This document shows, in pieces, positions 23,881 through 36,200 of a stretch of DNA of 64,000 nt; positions within the stretch are counted from its first letter, which is position 1; each line of letters starts with the position of its first letter. Below the pieces are notes generated by a model, which saw only the letters and a list, made by a program, of their open reading frames with translations, did not search any database and had not been told where the DNA came from. The translations under genes were made by a program, and so were the position numbers. The DNA comes from Lantana camara (Eukaryota; Streptophyta; Magnoliopsida; Lamiales; Verbenaceae): the NCBI GenBank assembly GCA_037501455.1, contig CM074863.1:11280001-11344000 (forward strand), read 5' to 3'.

Positions 23881-25494
23881 ATGGAGGAGGAGGGTCAATC
23901 TAAGTTTGTTTGCAAATTGTGTAGCAAGAAATTTTCTTGTGGGAAGTCACTAGGTGGTCACATGAGGTCTCATGTAATTTCTGCAAATTCAGACGAATTT
24001 GAGTTTGATGTGAAAAAGATTTCATCTTTTGGTGAGGATTGTATGATTAGAGAGTCCAAATATGCTGAATTTGTAAATGGGCAGTCTAGTTATGGGCTAA
24101 GAGAGAATCCCAGAAAGACATGGAGGGCTGTAGATTCAAGATTTCTCGTGCCACAAGAGAGATTTTGCAAGCAATGTGGTAAAGGGTTTCATTCACTTAA
24201 GGCTTTGTGTGGTCATATGGCTTGCCACTCAGAAAAGGATAAAGGTTTGAAGGATGATCATTCCTGGACTAGTGAGAATCACAAGCTTGTGTTGGATAGT
24301 CATTCCGATACCGAAACAGAGGAAACGAGGCAGGTAAGAACCAGATCATCATCAAAAGGTAAGAGGTACATTGAGAAATCTAATTCTTTCTCTTTAGCTA
24401 ATAATGGTTCTTCATCTGTTTCTGAGATTGATGGGCAAGAACAAGAAGAGGTAGCCATGTGTTTAATGTTATTGTCAAGGGATTCCAGGAGTAAGGGTGG
24501 TTGTGGTGCTAATTCTGTTGTTGAATCTTCAGATAATAATTCTGTTGTACTGGAGACTAAGTCCTCCTCTAATGAAATGAAAGTTAGTGAAATGATAAGC
24601 TTGAATCACATCCATAGCCGAGACGATGTCCCAGATAAGAAGAAAATTGGGAAGTTAAGCGATGATCATGATTTAGATGCAGAAATTGCTGAAATGGAGA
24701 ATTCTGATTCTGGGTATTTCCTGGATGAATGTGCTAAGGCCGAGTCAGATATATCTGTTGATAGGTCCCACAGATATGGCGCGCTTGGCAATTGGAAGAC
24801 GAGTGTCGAAACTAGGAGGGATGTGAAAGCAATCAAAAGGCCCTCTAAAGCTGAAATAAGTGATTTTATCAAACAAAACAAGTATGATGATGATAATGAT
24901 GGTGAAGGTGGTATGGCTTCAAATTTTGCTGGGATTGAATCAAGAAAGAGAAAGTACAGCAGCTACAATCAAAATCCGAAATCATGGAACGCAGCCGACA
25001 GGATTATGAACAAATTCGGTAGTAGTTCAAACGCAGAAGTGTGCAACAATTCTCCAAAGAGAAGCAAATACGAATGCTTAAACTGCAAAAAGACCTTCAA
25101 GTCTTTTCAGGCTCTAGGCGGTCACAGGCCGTGCCACAAAAGAAACAACACATTTTACGATCCGAAATACGAAAGTGATGAAAACAGCTTAGAAGATTCC
25201 ACCGAACACAAAACTAGAAAACCAAATGCCAAGAATTCATCATCCCATTACAACGATAAGAAGAAAATCAAGCCTAAGAAGGGGAAAGCGCACGTTTGCC
25301 CTTTCTGCAGCAGGGTTTTCAAGAATGGTCAGGCATTAGGCGGCCATAAAAGGTCACACTTTATTGGTGGCCATGAGGAATATAATAACCGTAACAACGT
25401 TGTAAAGAACGAGCATTCAGATTTGCTCGATCTTAATCTCCCTGCTCCTGAAGCAGATGAGGATGATGGGAATGGCCAATTCTTTTCCTGGTAG
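23881..25494 (+). CDS. C2H2 zinc-finger protein, four QALGGH-type fingers with EAR motif
   Basis: A single exon of 537 residues from ATG 23881; the frame is open 14 codons further up but without an ATG. Four plant C2H2 fingers: residues 11-31 (CKLC ... SLGGHMRSH), about 97-118 (CKQC ... ALCGHMACH), about 399-420 (CLNC ... QALGGHRPCH) and about 471-492 (CPFC ... QALGGHKRSH). The QALGGH helix is plant specific and contacts DNA. Near the C-terminus (about residue 513) DLLDLNLP is an EAR repression motif, known to recruit TOPLESS-type corepressors. The layout, with one finger at the very N-terminus and a long Ser/acidic spacer, fits the ZAT1/4/9-like class of stress-linked repressors. Finger 2 has ALCGH in place of ALGGH. 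Nuclear location is inferred; the direct target is unknown. Confidence 0.93.
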   Translation: MEEEGQSKFVCKLCSKKFSCGKSLGGHMRSHVISANSDEFEFDVKKISSFGEDCMIRESKYAEFVNGQSSYGLRENPRKTWRAVDSRFLVPQERFCKQCGKGFHSLKALCGHMACHSEKDKGLKDDHSWTSENHKLVLDSHSDTETEETRQVRTRSSSKGKRYIEKSNSFSLANNGSSSVSEIDGQEQEEVAMCLMLLSRDSRSKGGCGANSVVESSDNNSVVLETKSSSNEMKVSEMISLNHIHSRDDVPDKKKIGKLSDDHDLDAEIAEMENSDSGYFLDECAKAESDISVDRSHRYGALGNWKTSVETRRDVKAIKRPSKAEISDFIKQNKYDDDNDGEGGMASNFAGIESRKRKYSSYNQNPKSWNAADRIMNKFGSSSNAEVCNNSPKRSKYECLNCKKTFKSFQALGGHRPCHKRNNTFYDPKYESDENSLEDSTEHKTRKPNAKNSSSHYNDKKKIKPKKGKAHVCPFCSRVFKNGQALGGHKRSHFIGGHEEYNNRNNVVKNEHSDLLDLNLPAPEADEDDGNGQFFSW

Positions 25495-27653
25495 TTTGAG
25501 AAGAACAGAGTCTTGCTAATGGTGAGAACCCTTTTGCATCACTACCTCTTCGTTTGGTCCTTGTTTTTAGTTTTGCAGACTTAAATAAATTTCTTGTTCA
25601 TCTGAAGATTTTGTAGTGATTAGCTTTTTGATTTATCATTTCATGATTCATTTGTTTGATCTCTTCTATGTTTCTTTGGTGATGTTTTGATCATGTTTTC
25701 TGTCACAAGCTTATGATCTTCTGCAACCAAAACCAGAAACGAAGAGGATTATTTTTGTCGAAAATTCGATTTCATGTAATTCTTTATTTTAATCCCAATG
25801 GAATTTCCTAGTTAGAACTTAGAACATTCATCGGTTTCCTCGGCCAAACTTTGTTGTTTGTTTAGGTGGTAGGAGCTGTTGGAGTTGTCTTTAAAGTTTA
25901 AACAAACATACCATGTTTCTGTCATGAAAAAGACCCCTCATACAGCTGTCTTTTGATACTTTACTTGCTTGCATTCAGGTTTAAGTTACTCATTAACAAG
26001 GGAATAATTATAGGTTTCAAGAAATCACTATGAAATACTTAGGTCTAATTTTCATTTTTATAGGTTTTAAATACAAGGACAACTCCTGGGGAAAAAAAAA
26101 TAATAATAAACAAAAAATTACAAGGTCCACTCTATAATCATAGCTTTGGTGGCTACAAACATAGATCAAAACATTTGGTTGATTGAACAAGGGCTGAACG
26201 GCTGAACCTACAAAGAAGGTACAAATCTTAGGTTTCAAGAAATATGATGAATCCTATGGTGCATGTAAACGGCTATGATAAGATGCGAATATGTCGACAT
26301 AAATTATTTATTAAATTTATAATATGGTTAGTGTTTGATACAACGTGGGCCTTTTTGAGTGTTTTAAAGTTTGCATTCCCTTTGACTTTTAGGAGTAGAA
26401 AAGTAAAATTAAATGCAAGTTCATGTTTTGGCAGCCCACACCTATTTATAATTTATCCCATTCTTGCTTTTAACTTCACTGGGGTAAGGTCAGCCTGCAT
26501 TTCCCTCGAATTATTCATGCACAAGATGATTAAATTATGGACCTTATGTAGGTAGAAATGGAATAATAAATAAAAACAATATCTAATTGACCAAAAAAGG
26601 GGGAGAGGATGCCAAAAATAGGAATACAACTATTTCAGCCGTACAGAATATAGTTGGGCCGTGGTAGAAGGGGCCCACTAATTAATTGTTGTATGTGGAT
26701 CGAGATATCAGATATGGGCCCAAATAATAAATGTGAAGTCAATTCTCTGGTATGGTATGGATCCAACAAGTACTCTGCTAACCCTTCTGTTGTTGGATTC
26801 GGTGATGCTCTTACCAACTATATTATGCCAAAATCGAGAAAAGAAAATTAAGAATACATATGTGTTCGACGGTTGTCTGCTTGCAAATTCAATGAGAGGA
26901 GAAATCATTGTAGTTGACGGGAGAATGTCCTACCTCGATTTAAATTGAAAGTGTATACAATTCAACGAGATAACTAATTAATATGGTCCACGATAAATGT
27001 CTTGGTATTATGATATAGAAAGAAAGAAAAAGAAATCCCATAATTTGGTATAGAAAGAAAGAACAAGAAATCTTATAATAATTTCGAACAATTCAACCTC
27101 TCCGCTGAGTACATAGAAGGTACTAATTGGGTAAATATCTGAAGGAGCTGATAAGATTCCAATTTCCAAGACTTGTCACATATTTTTGGAACTTATAAGA
27201 TTGAATGTCATTTTAAAAATAAGGTTTGAAAAAAAGAATGATTATCTGAACAGTTAATATCATATAAGGCGTTTCAAGTAGCTAGCTAGGAATTAATCAC
27301 AACGATTATATGTCAAGTATTATTATTATCTGCTTAAGAACCATTATTTTAAAACTAAAGAAGTAAACATGACATATATCTAAAGTCTAAACCGACTAAC
27401 CTTTCTTTCTTTCGAATTAATCCCATATTTTAGCTAGGGAAACCCTCTTTTGGAGGAAAATTTTATAGTTGTGTCTGGGCAAATTAAAAATTTAAAACAC
27501 TTCTCTTCTCTCTTCTCGTTACATTGGTTTGAGGATCGGAATTGGAATAGATCCATAGGCGCGATTACATACAAGCTGATTAATTACCAAAGCACATATG
27601 ATAAAAATGAGGAATATTCTGACTAACATATATATATACCTCTTGAATTAATG
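25495..27653. other. Intergenic between convergent zinc-finger and WRKY57 genes
   Basis: The first 400 bp probably hold the 3' UTR of the zinc-finger gene. The rest is AT-rich with short simple repeats and no convincing coding exon, RNA gene or terminal repeat. The genes at its two ends are convergent, so it holds 3' ends from both sides. Confidence 0.6.
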
Positions 27654-29724
27654 CTACCCATTTCGCATGGGAGGAGGCACAATATCACCTAATAGGCCTT
27701 CACCCATGGTAGGGGGATTTTGCAGAATTGCTTGAGATTGTGTAATATTAGTGGTGGCAGCAGAATGTTGTTGTTGATGTTGTTGTGAAAGGGGTCTTGG
27801 ATGGTATAGCTGCTGTGAGTATCTTCCGAATATCGTCGCCTCCTGTTGAGTGCCGCCGCGATATCCAATTGATGGGTGGCAATGCTGTCCTTCGTACGTT
27901 GTGATCACTACTGAGGGATCCTCACGAGATCTTTCCACTCTCTTTTTCACTATGCATTTACTGTTTGTGCACCGATAATAGCTCCTAAAACATGTATACG
28001 TACATGATTACAAATAATAATACTTCCAATAATGCATGAATAATAATATAAGGAAGAACCAAAACGGATATCATGTGAAAATTTTATGAACAGAACAAGA
28101 TTGGATCGTTTTGCACGGGTAGAACATTAACATTAACTGCATATCAGATGTTAAATAAAGTGAACTGCTACACCACATCAATTTCTATGTTAGTACAGTA
28201 TAGTCTGTGCTTTCACCATTCGAGAAAGAGTCCACTCAGGCCTCAGTTCGACTCAACTTAATTAGTTATATTGCACCATTCTTACGAAAAATATAAATAA
28301 TCTCTGGCATCCATTTTGAGTTAGAATTAGTGATGCCATACCCAAAGATTTCATTAATATAATGGGAAGAATGAACGAATACCTTGGAAATGGACTATTT
28401 TTTACTGCTTTCTGTCCATATTTTCTCCAACGATAACCGTCTTCAAGATGGTCAACTTCACTTTTTGTCACAAATGCAAAACGAGGCTGTCGAATCCGCT
28501 TTTCACCCTTCTTTTTCGTATTACTCCTGCAGATTTTAATTAAATGACACTTTAAATTCTCACAGATTGTTTAATATGACGCAGACACACCCCATGTTGT
28601 CAAAACCATGCTATATAAGGAATTGTCAAATTTTGGAACTTAAATTTGAGTGAGGTATAGCTTAATCCACCAAACTCCAGCGGAGTAACACACTCACCCT
28701 TCTTACCTGGGGCGAATTGAATATTAAAATTTACACAACAATGCAAATGCGCAGTACCAGAGGGGTATCAGTATCATATATCTTATTTCTGAATTAAAAA
28801 TGCTTTTATGCATGTAATAGCTAGGTTTTTATTTTCAAGGGATAAAAAATGAAGAAAATATATTATGAGGTTTATTTTTCTGCAAAATAGCTGTTAGTTA
28901 CAGCAGCGTGGTGATTATATGCTCACAACAAATATGAGAAAGGAGAACTTATGGCACGCCATTGCCGCCGCTATTGCGGCTGCACCAGAATCGTGAATAA
29001 TTTCTTTTCCTAGTGAACTACCCTAAATGCCCCTCCCATTTTCCCAAATTACCAGAAATACCTATCCCCACACCCAACTTGCGCGCACAAAAATGATGCT
29101 TCTAGAGACTGCACAAGGAAAATTGTACGGACGCGGTCTTCTCTTCTACGGTTCCGTCATCTTCCTCTGCCGAAATGAATTGATTACTGAGATTCTTTTT
29201 CGTCGCGTTTTCGGCGTCCTGCTATATTGGAATTGGACGGACAAACCCTGTATTTAGCTACACATGCATGCAGTTACACTACAACACACTACTCACGCTG
29301 TCCCCGCCGCCGACGTCGTATCGGCGGCCACGCCGGACGACGAGACACCCGACGCCGTCGACGTTTTCTCCGACCGATCCTCCGATGAGCTCGAAGAAAC
29401 CGACCGGTTCGGTGGCGAAGCCGTCACTTTCTCCTGGACCGCCTCAGTGGTCTCAAAATCACATCTCGGAGCAGCCGATGAACCGGCGGAAAGGCGATCG
29501 TCTTGCCGGATTTCCGAGAAATCGGGATCGATCCGGTCGAAATCAGCGAAACCGCCGCCGTCGCTTCCACAGACGCCGCTGGATCCCTCGGGAATATTCC
29601 AGCCGAAGTCGGTGAGTATGGAGGTGTCGTTGTAGTCAGAGCTTCCGAAGAAGTAACCATGCCGGTCGAGTTCCCAGTTGGAGTCGGCCGTGAACTGGGG
29701 ATCTAGCTCCTCCTTGCCGGCCAT
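27654..29724 (-). CDS. WRKY57: WRKY transcription factor, group IIc, WRKY57 type
   Basis: Three exons on the minus strand: 29724-29297, 28526-28383 and 27984-27654; GT-AG introns in phase 2 both times; 300 residues. WRKYGQK lies at residues 176-182. The zinc ligands C196, C201, H225 and H227 fit C-X4-C-X23-H-X-H of group IIc, and intron 2 cuts at the conserved PR|SYYRC arginine position. Outside the domain, the N-terminal ILTDFGWN motif and the C-terminal GLLGDIVP...MRN ending match Arabidopsis WRKY57 as I know it, which separates it from WRKY28/71/48. WRKY57 binds W-box DNA in the nucleus and is known for roles in drought tolerance and jasmonate/auxin crosstalk in leaf senescence. The C-terminal region is rich in His and Gln. 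Confidence 0.95.
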
Positions 29725-32700
29725 AGCTCCGGCGATGAAAACGAATCTCGAAGATGTGTGTATTGCGCGGAGAGAAAAAGCTAGGGTTTGCGAATGAGAG
29801 AGAGAGGGAGAGAGAATTTACCTGTAATGGAGGTGATGTTCGTCTGATTAGATGCTTCTATTTATTTATTATTTATTTATCTATTTTGTTTTTTGGGGAA
29901 GCTTTGTCAAGAAATACACAAGATAATAGATAGACAGAGACACGGATGATAGAGATGCGTGATAAATTAAATTTAATATTAGCTTTTCTTATAAAAAAAA
30001 AATTTATATTGATTAATAAACTCATCACATATACGTGAATTCAAATTTTCATGATCTTTACCAACCCAAAAAAAAAAAAAAAAGACCTTTAATAATTAAA
30101 TATTGCTTAAGAAATTAGCATGGAGAAAACTATCAACGGCCTATAATTTTGAATTTTAAGAAGAGTTTTGAATTTCAATTATTGGGAAATATATATTAAT
30201 AAATCATCATTTTGTTTGCGGTTTTGGTATGTAAGTAAATATGTACTTCCTATAAAATTTAAGAAGACAATAATGGGTTATTTCACATTCTTTTTCTAAA
30301 TTCTAATATAGGATAAGAAAAACTATAATTATAAGTTACTAATCAATATCATGCAAAAAGTATTGCGTATATCTACTTAAGTAAAAAAGAAAAAGAAAAT
30401 ACATTCAAATTACATTTTAAAAAATACATTCTAACAATAAGATCACGAAGTTATAATAAATAGTTAGTAACACTCTTTTATTCACGGAAAGGATATTATA
30501 AGCTCGCACTACAATTTCTAAATAATTATAGATTCATCCTTCTAAAATTTTGTCAATATATTTTAAAATATTTATAATTTTCGAATTATTTTATCGATCA
30601 GATGCGTCTGGAAAAACTTATGGACTCCACTAAGTACTAAGTTAAATGTGGATTAAAATTTTCTTAATTATTTTGATGCACAAATCATATAATTCTTTTC
30701 ACTAAGTTTGATTAAAAGTTGAATTTTAAATACGTGATATTAAAACAATTAATGATATAAATATATATCATGTATTGTAATTTTTATTTTTTCCCCTTAA
30801 AATGTGTCCCATCTGATATATATAGGGTTGGTTTGTGGGGCAACATAGTTGATAGTGAAGTGCAATCTTGCATAAATATCCATGTTAATTTTTCATACAA
30901 AAATAATTAAATTAAATAAAGCTACTCCATTATGCATGCCTAGGTTTGGAATGCAAATGGTCAACTAAATGTTTAAAACTTGTACCTCGTTACCACTAAT
31001 AGCACCAAACTAATTAACCATCACTAATTACCAAACTTACAATTAATCTCGCTGTTCTTTTTTTTTTTTTTTTTTTAATTTATCATGAATATTTTTACAA
31101 TATGATTGGTTACTATGGGAATAAGAAATGTCTACATTTTTAGGTCCATATTTTATCAAATTTTCCTATTTTTCTTGTCTGTAATATCTATTTATACTCG
31201 ATCTGCACACCTTTCGGGACTTATATATGTTTTCATGGACCATATTCGATCACGACTGGGACCTCAACCTTTTCTATTTTTATTTTTTAATATTTTTCAG
31301 AAAGACTATATTTAGGCAAAAGACATGTTTCTCGAGATTGATTGTCACGGCTTCAATTTCTCCTCGGAAAATGAATAATCAATATAATATACGAATATTT
31401 TTAAAATTATGATATTATTGAAAAAATACCCAAATTTGAAAAGAAAAAAACTATTTTTTGCTATGACCTGCATCATCTAAACTGGGTAGGGTTTCGGCCG
31501 ACGAATCTAGACTTTTAAGAAACTTCCCATTTCTATAAAACATACCAAAAATATGTGGAATTAGTTAATTACACGCCTCCAAGAAATAAATATGTGTCTC
31601 CTCATATGTACCTTATCTATTTATCCTCTTTCAAAAGCCACATTCACCACCTCGTCTACATTTAAGTGAAGCTGATATATGAACATTTTTAAAAAATATT
31701 ATTTTATCATATCAATTATCATGTAGTGTTGAATAGCATATCCAACACTTCTCACGTGAGAAATTTAAGAAAAAAATTTATGTCATCTTGTCATCATAGA
31801 TCAACACTAATTAATTTAAATAACTAAAGTACTATGACTTTCTATGACTCCATAAATTATAACTCAGTTATTAAGTTGAAATATATCTCAATAGATAACA
31901 ATTAAATTAACTAAGGCAGCTCCATTTCATGTAACAAATAAAATAGGAAATTTTTTAAAATTTATTACGTAATATCTGATGCTATCATATATAGAGAAAT
32001 TACATGATATAAAAGGCCCACGTAAAAACTAAAGTAACTTGCCGACAAGAATCGACGATTTGATTTCCCCGGAAAAGTTTATTTTCTACAAATAATTGTG
32101 ATTATTGACATTAATTACAATTTACAATGATAAATTTGGGAATTTGAGATGATGATCGTGCGGTAGATGAGCACCAGCCGACAACAAATCAACGGTTGAT
32201 AATCAATTGCCTTTACTGGGGTATATATTATGATATAGTGTGCCAAGTTGTGGGCGATCCATCTTTTCTCCAATCTTGATAATTATTAATAATTATTATT
32301 ATTATTATCATTATCATGAACAAACACCTCACGTTCTCAATTATAATTCATGTAATTTGTCACCATAGTAAGTGGTGGTGGCGTCACCTTTTGCCTAAAC
32401 AGTTTGATTTAATTCCAATTTGGGCAAGATTCGATTCTTTTCTATATGGGTTATTTTATTTCAATTCAAATGACATGCTTCATAATTGATTTTCTTCTAA
32501 ATTTATAGCTTATTACTATTTGTAGTAGGGGCCTTAGACACCTAATTAAGGGCACATGTCGTTGGTTCAGCCATCACAAGTCACAACAGGCTTATTACAT
32601 TGGCCACCTTAAAGTACAATTCCTACCGACAAAATCCCTTGCAATTGACCCAAATACACACTAGAGTGATTTCACGTTAGAATACAACAAAATCACATAA

Positions 32701-33208
32701 TAAGAAAATATACGACACGAGTATATATTGACAATTTTATTTTATTAAAGAAAAATAATAAATAAAGTCGCACGTGGTTATAAAGTGGCCATAAATTATA
32801 GAAAGTGCAGTCACTCGATGGGAATCAAGAAACGCAATGCCAATGCATGAACCTAACAATAGTTGCTCAACTTTTGGAACCTTTTTTCTTTGGAGAATCA
32901 CTTAATTCTGCGAAAGTGGCCATTTCGCTGTATCGTGTGGTTTTCCCCAAACATGGACCACTTTCCAAAAGATGTTCTCCTTTTCCATTTCAAGCTTAAT
33001 TCTTATTGCCCTACTTACATTTGTAACAATTTTATTTTATTTTTGAATATTAATTTGTAGTAGTTCAAGATCACAAGAAATGTCTCACAATTGAAGTTAT
33101 AAAATACAATTAACGCCACTCTGGTTAACTATGCTGACTTAGCTAGAGTCGCACGAAAATTGAGGGCGCCTGTAAAAGCCGGCTTAACCTTGAGTAAGGT
33201 GGTCATCT
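29725..33208. other. Intergenic: WRKY57 upstream region and PHO1 3' flank
   Basis: Very AT-rich with no gene seen. Next to the gene are a GAGAGAGAGA leader repeat (29796-29812) and an ATTT microsatellite (29861-29882). A dispersed repeat lies near 31682, a T run at 31056-31076 and an ATT/ATA microsatellite near 32286-32310. The last 150 bp is probably the PHO1 3' UTR. Confidence 0.6.
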
Positions 33209-36200
33209 TTAAGGTAAGATGACGGGCTCGATCAACCATATGTCTCGGGCATACTGGTGGATCGTCCGGTCACTGCTAAACTTGGAAGAACCGGCTGTGT
33301 TTAAGATTGACATCTTCGTCCAATTCTACATCACAATGATCGATATAATATATCAATGAATGCTTAGTATGCAAGTGTTTTAGCGTGCTAGTTTCATCGT
33401 AGTAGTCAGTTTTGGTACCATAACTTAATTTCTACCCAATTCTAGTATCCGGTGTCTAACTTATGGTATCGAAAATTTAACAAGTGTTAAGTTAGGGTAC
33501 CGAAACTGAAATTAAATCGAAAGGAGATAAAATCACCTTTTGATCCCTATAAGCTTGATCAACTTTTTCTTGGCACTCGATGTAACTAGGGAAGTCTTTG
33601 CCAACGAGGAAATAATCAGCTCGGCCATAGCCTTCGTTTCCTTCCAACGATCCCATCAGTTCGTCGTAGCTATAGGGTCCAAACACACAACTTCTTACAA
33701 ATTCCTTCACTTCTTCAAACCTAGGATCTGCCACGAACTGCCGTATCGAATAGAAAAGAGTTCAATAATCTTTATCAGATGAAAATGGCAGTGTTTCTTG
33801 GACATGATGTTTAGCTGAACGACATTTACCTTTCCTTCAGCTCTTTCTTTGCGAAGCCCGGCAATTTCATGAGCTCGTGCACCAAAGAGGAAAAAGTTGT
33901 TTTCTCCGACCTCTTCCCTTATTTCAACATTAGCACCATCTAAGGTTCCTATAAGGATGCAACCGTTCATCGCAAATTTCATGTTGCTCGTTCCACTCGC
34001 CTCCATTCCAGCAGTGCTATTATTATATCATATATAGAGAGAGAGGTAGAGGTTATGGATCATATTAGGTCATATTATCTCATGCATCAAATCATATTGT
34101 CAATAGCCAGAGTTATGGAATAGGACATATTCTGAGGTTTGACCAATTTTACACGAACTTCCCCTGAGACTTGTTAAATTACAAAAGCTTCCCCTATCGA
34201 GAATTTACATTGCCTTTGGGTTGGTGATGGATAATATCATCTCGAATTTTCTAACGAGTACCCTATTTTGTTCTTTACAATTACTAATAAATATTTGTAT
34301 TCAAATGTATGAGTATATTAATATGCATTATATTAGGTCAAACCCCAGGGCATGTCAAGGAAAGTTTTTGTAATTTGTCGAAACGCAGGGGAAGTTTGTG
34401 TAACTAGGCCAAAGCTCGGGCCTGGCAGTGTAATTATCCCTTTGGAATATAATGACACTATATGAGGTATGAAAATACCTGATATGTTGAGAGAGCTCGC
34501 TCCCAGGAATAAGAACTTCAGCCACGCTGACATTATAATCAGGTACAAAGACAACCTGAACAGAAGAAAGAACAACGAAAAAGCTCTTTCAGTTATAAAC
34601 TTCAATGTTTCCGAATATATCAAGAAATGTAAGATAAGATCGCATTGACAAAATACTTCGAATCATTTAAATTGTACCTTGAGAAGGTCACCTATATCAG
34701 TGTCATGGTTTATAGTAGCTCCAACATCAGTGATGAATTTGACAATTCTCTTAGCCTGGACGTACGTAGCAAATGCTTTTCCTCCAAATATGCAAACTCT
34801 AGGCACAAAGTTCGCTTTCCTCTCTTCAGGGCTCATTTCTTTCATCTTTTTGTAACGATAAACGATTGCCAAGATGTTCAAAAGCTGCCGCTTGTACTCG
34901 TGGATGCGCTTTATCTAAAAACAACCATTTGAGTCATCAATATATATTTAGTTTATGAAATTTGAGTCATAATTGATAATGTAGTCTCAAAAATAGAGAA
35001 AGACCTGCACATCAAACATCGCATCTGGACTGACGAGGTATCCTGTTTTCTCCTTAATAAGAGAGACAATTTTCTTTTTATTGTTCATCTTTGCCTCCCT
35101 CCATTCAGATTGGAGTTCTTCGTTATCAGCAAACTGTAGGCAGAATTGAAAGAAAATAAGTTATCATCATTGCAAACTTAATTGAAGTTTAAATTAATAT
35201 TAGAAATACTCTTAGATTTAAATGTATACCTTTCTTAATTCGACTAATTCTTCGGTTTTTATTAGCCAATCTTCCGATCCTGTCCATTTGGTTATAATTC
35301 TGCTGAGATCTGGATTACAAAACCCAAGCCATCTTCGAGGCGTCACACCATTGGTTTTATTCTGGAATTTTTCAGGCCATATCTATAAACAACGGCCAAC
35401 ATAGAATGTGCTCACGTCAGCGAAAGCCCTGTTAATCAATATTACACAAATCTCCTATGTTAAATTTACCTTGTAAAATTCATTGAAGACTTCATTTTTA
35501 ACAATATCACTGTGAATTTCTGCAACTCCATTCACAGCATGTCCTCCAACAACACATAAATTGGCCATGCGGACCAACTTCGGTTGTTTAGAATCAGGTT
35601 CAAAAAGAGACTTAACTTTCTTTTCGGGATCCTCTGACTTCGGCACTTCAGTTTCCTTATCTTTTTCTTCTTCTTCAGTTTCTTCAGTTTTCTCCACTTC
35701 TTCCTCAGTAGATTTCATAGCTTCATCAGATTCGGACTCTTTTTCTTCTGATTCTTCCTCCTCGTCTTCAAGAGAAGTGTCCACAAGGCTTTCTTGCGAC
35801 TTAATGAGCAAATCCAAGACATCCGAAGGTAGTTCAATGTTATCCAAAATCCTCATTTCCTTCAGCTTTTGCCTCAGCAACTCCAGATCCTCGGTACCAT
35901 ATTCTCCAATAATAGTATTTATAAGCTGGAAAAAAGAAAATCAAGAATAAAACAACAAATCAAGAATCCCATCAATGCAACATAAAAAAACAATGCATAC
36001 CTCTTCATCGATAATTTTAATGATTTCAACATGTCGAGGAAGAAGATCTTGGAGAAGATCCAAACCCCATTTCTCTAAAGCCTCAGGTAGAACAGTGTGG
36101 TTAGTGTACGCCACAGTTCTAGGAAAGCATCCATTCACATCTTAGAAATAAGCATTAGAGGGATTTTTTTTTTTTTTGAAAAAAAAAGGTAACAAGAACA

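Noticed and set aside
26600..26950. Possible small gene between the zinc-finger and WRKY57 genes
   Set aside because: Overlapping short ORFs on both strands with no motif, splice support or codon bias.
29264..29706. Plus-strand ORFs across the WRKY57 first exon
   Set aside because: They are GC-rich shadows of the minus-strand exon, with no recognisable motifs.
35561..35950. Plus-strand Ser/Phe-rich ORF of 129 codons
   Set aside because: It is the complement of the acidic Glu-rich exon 8 of PHO1.
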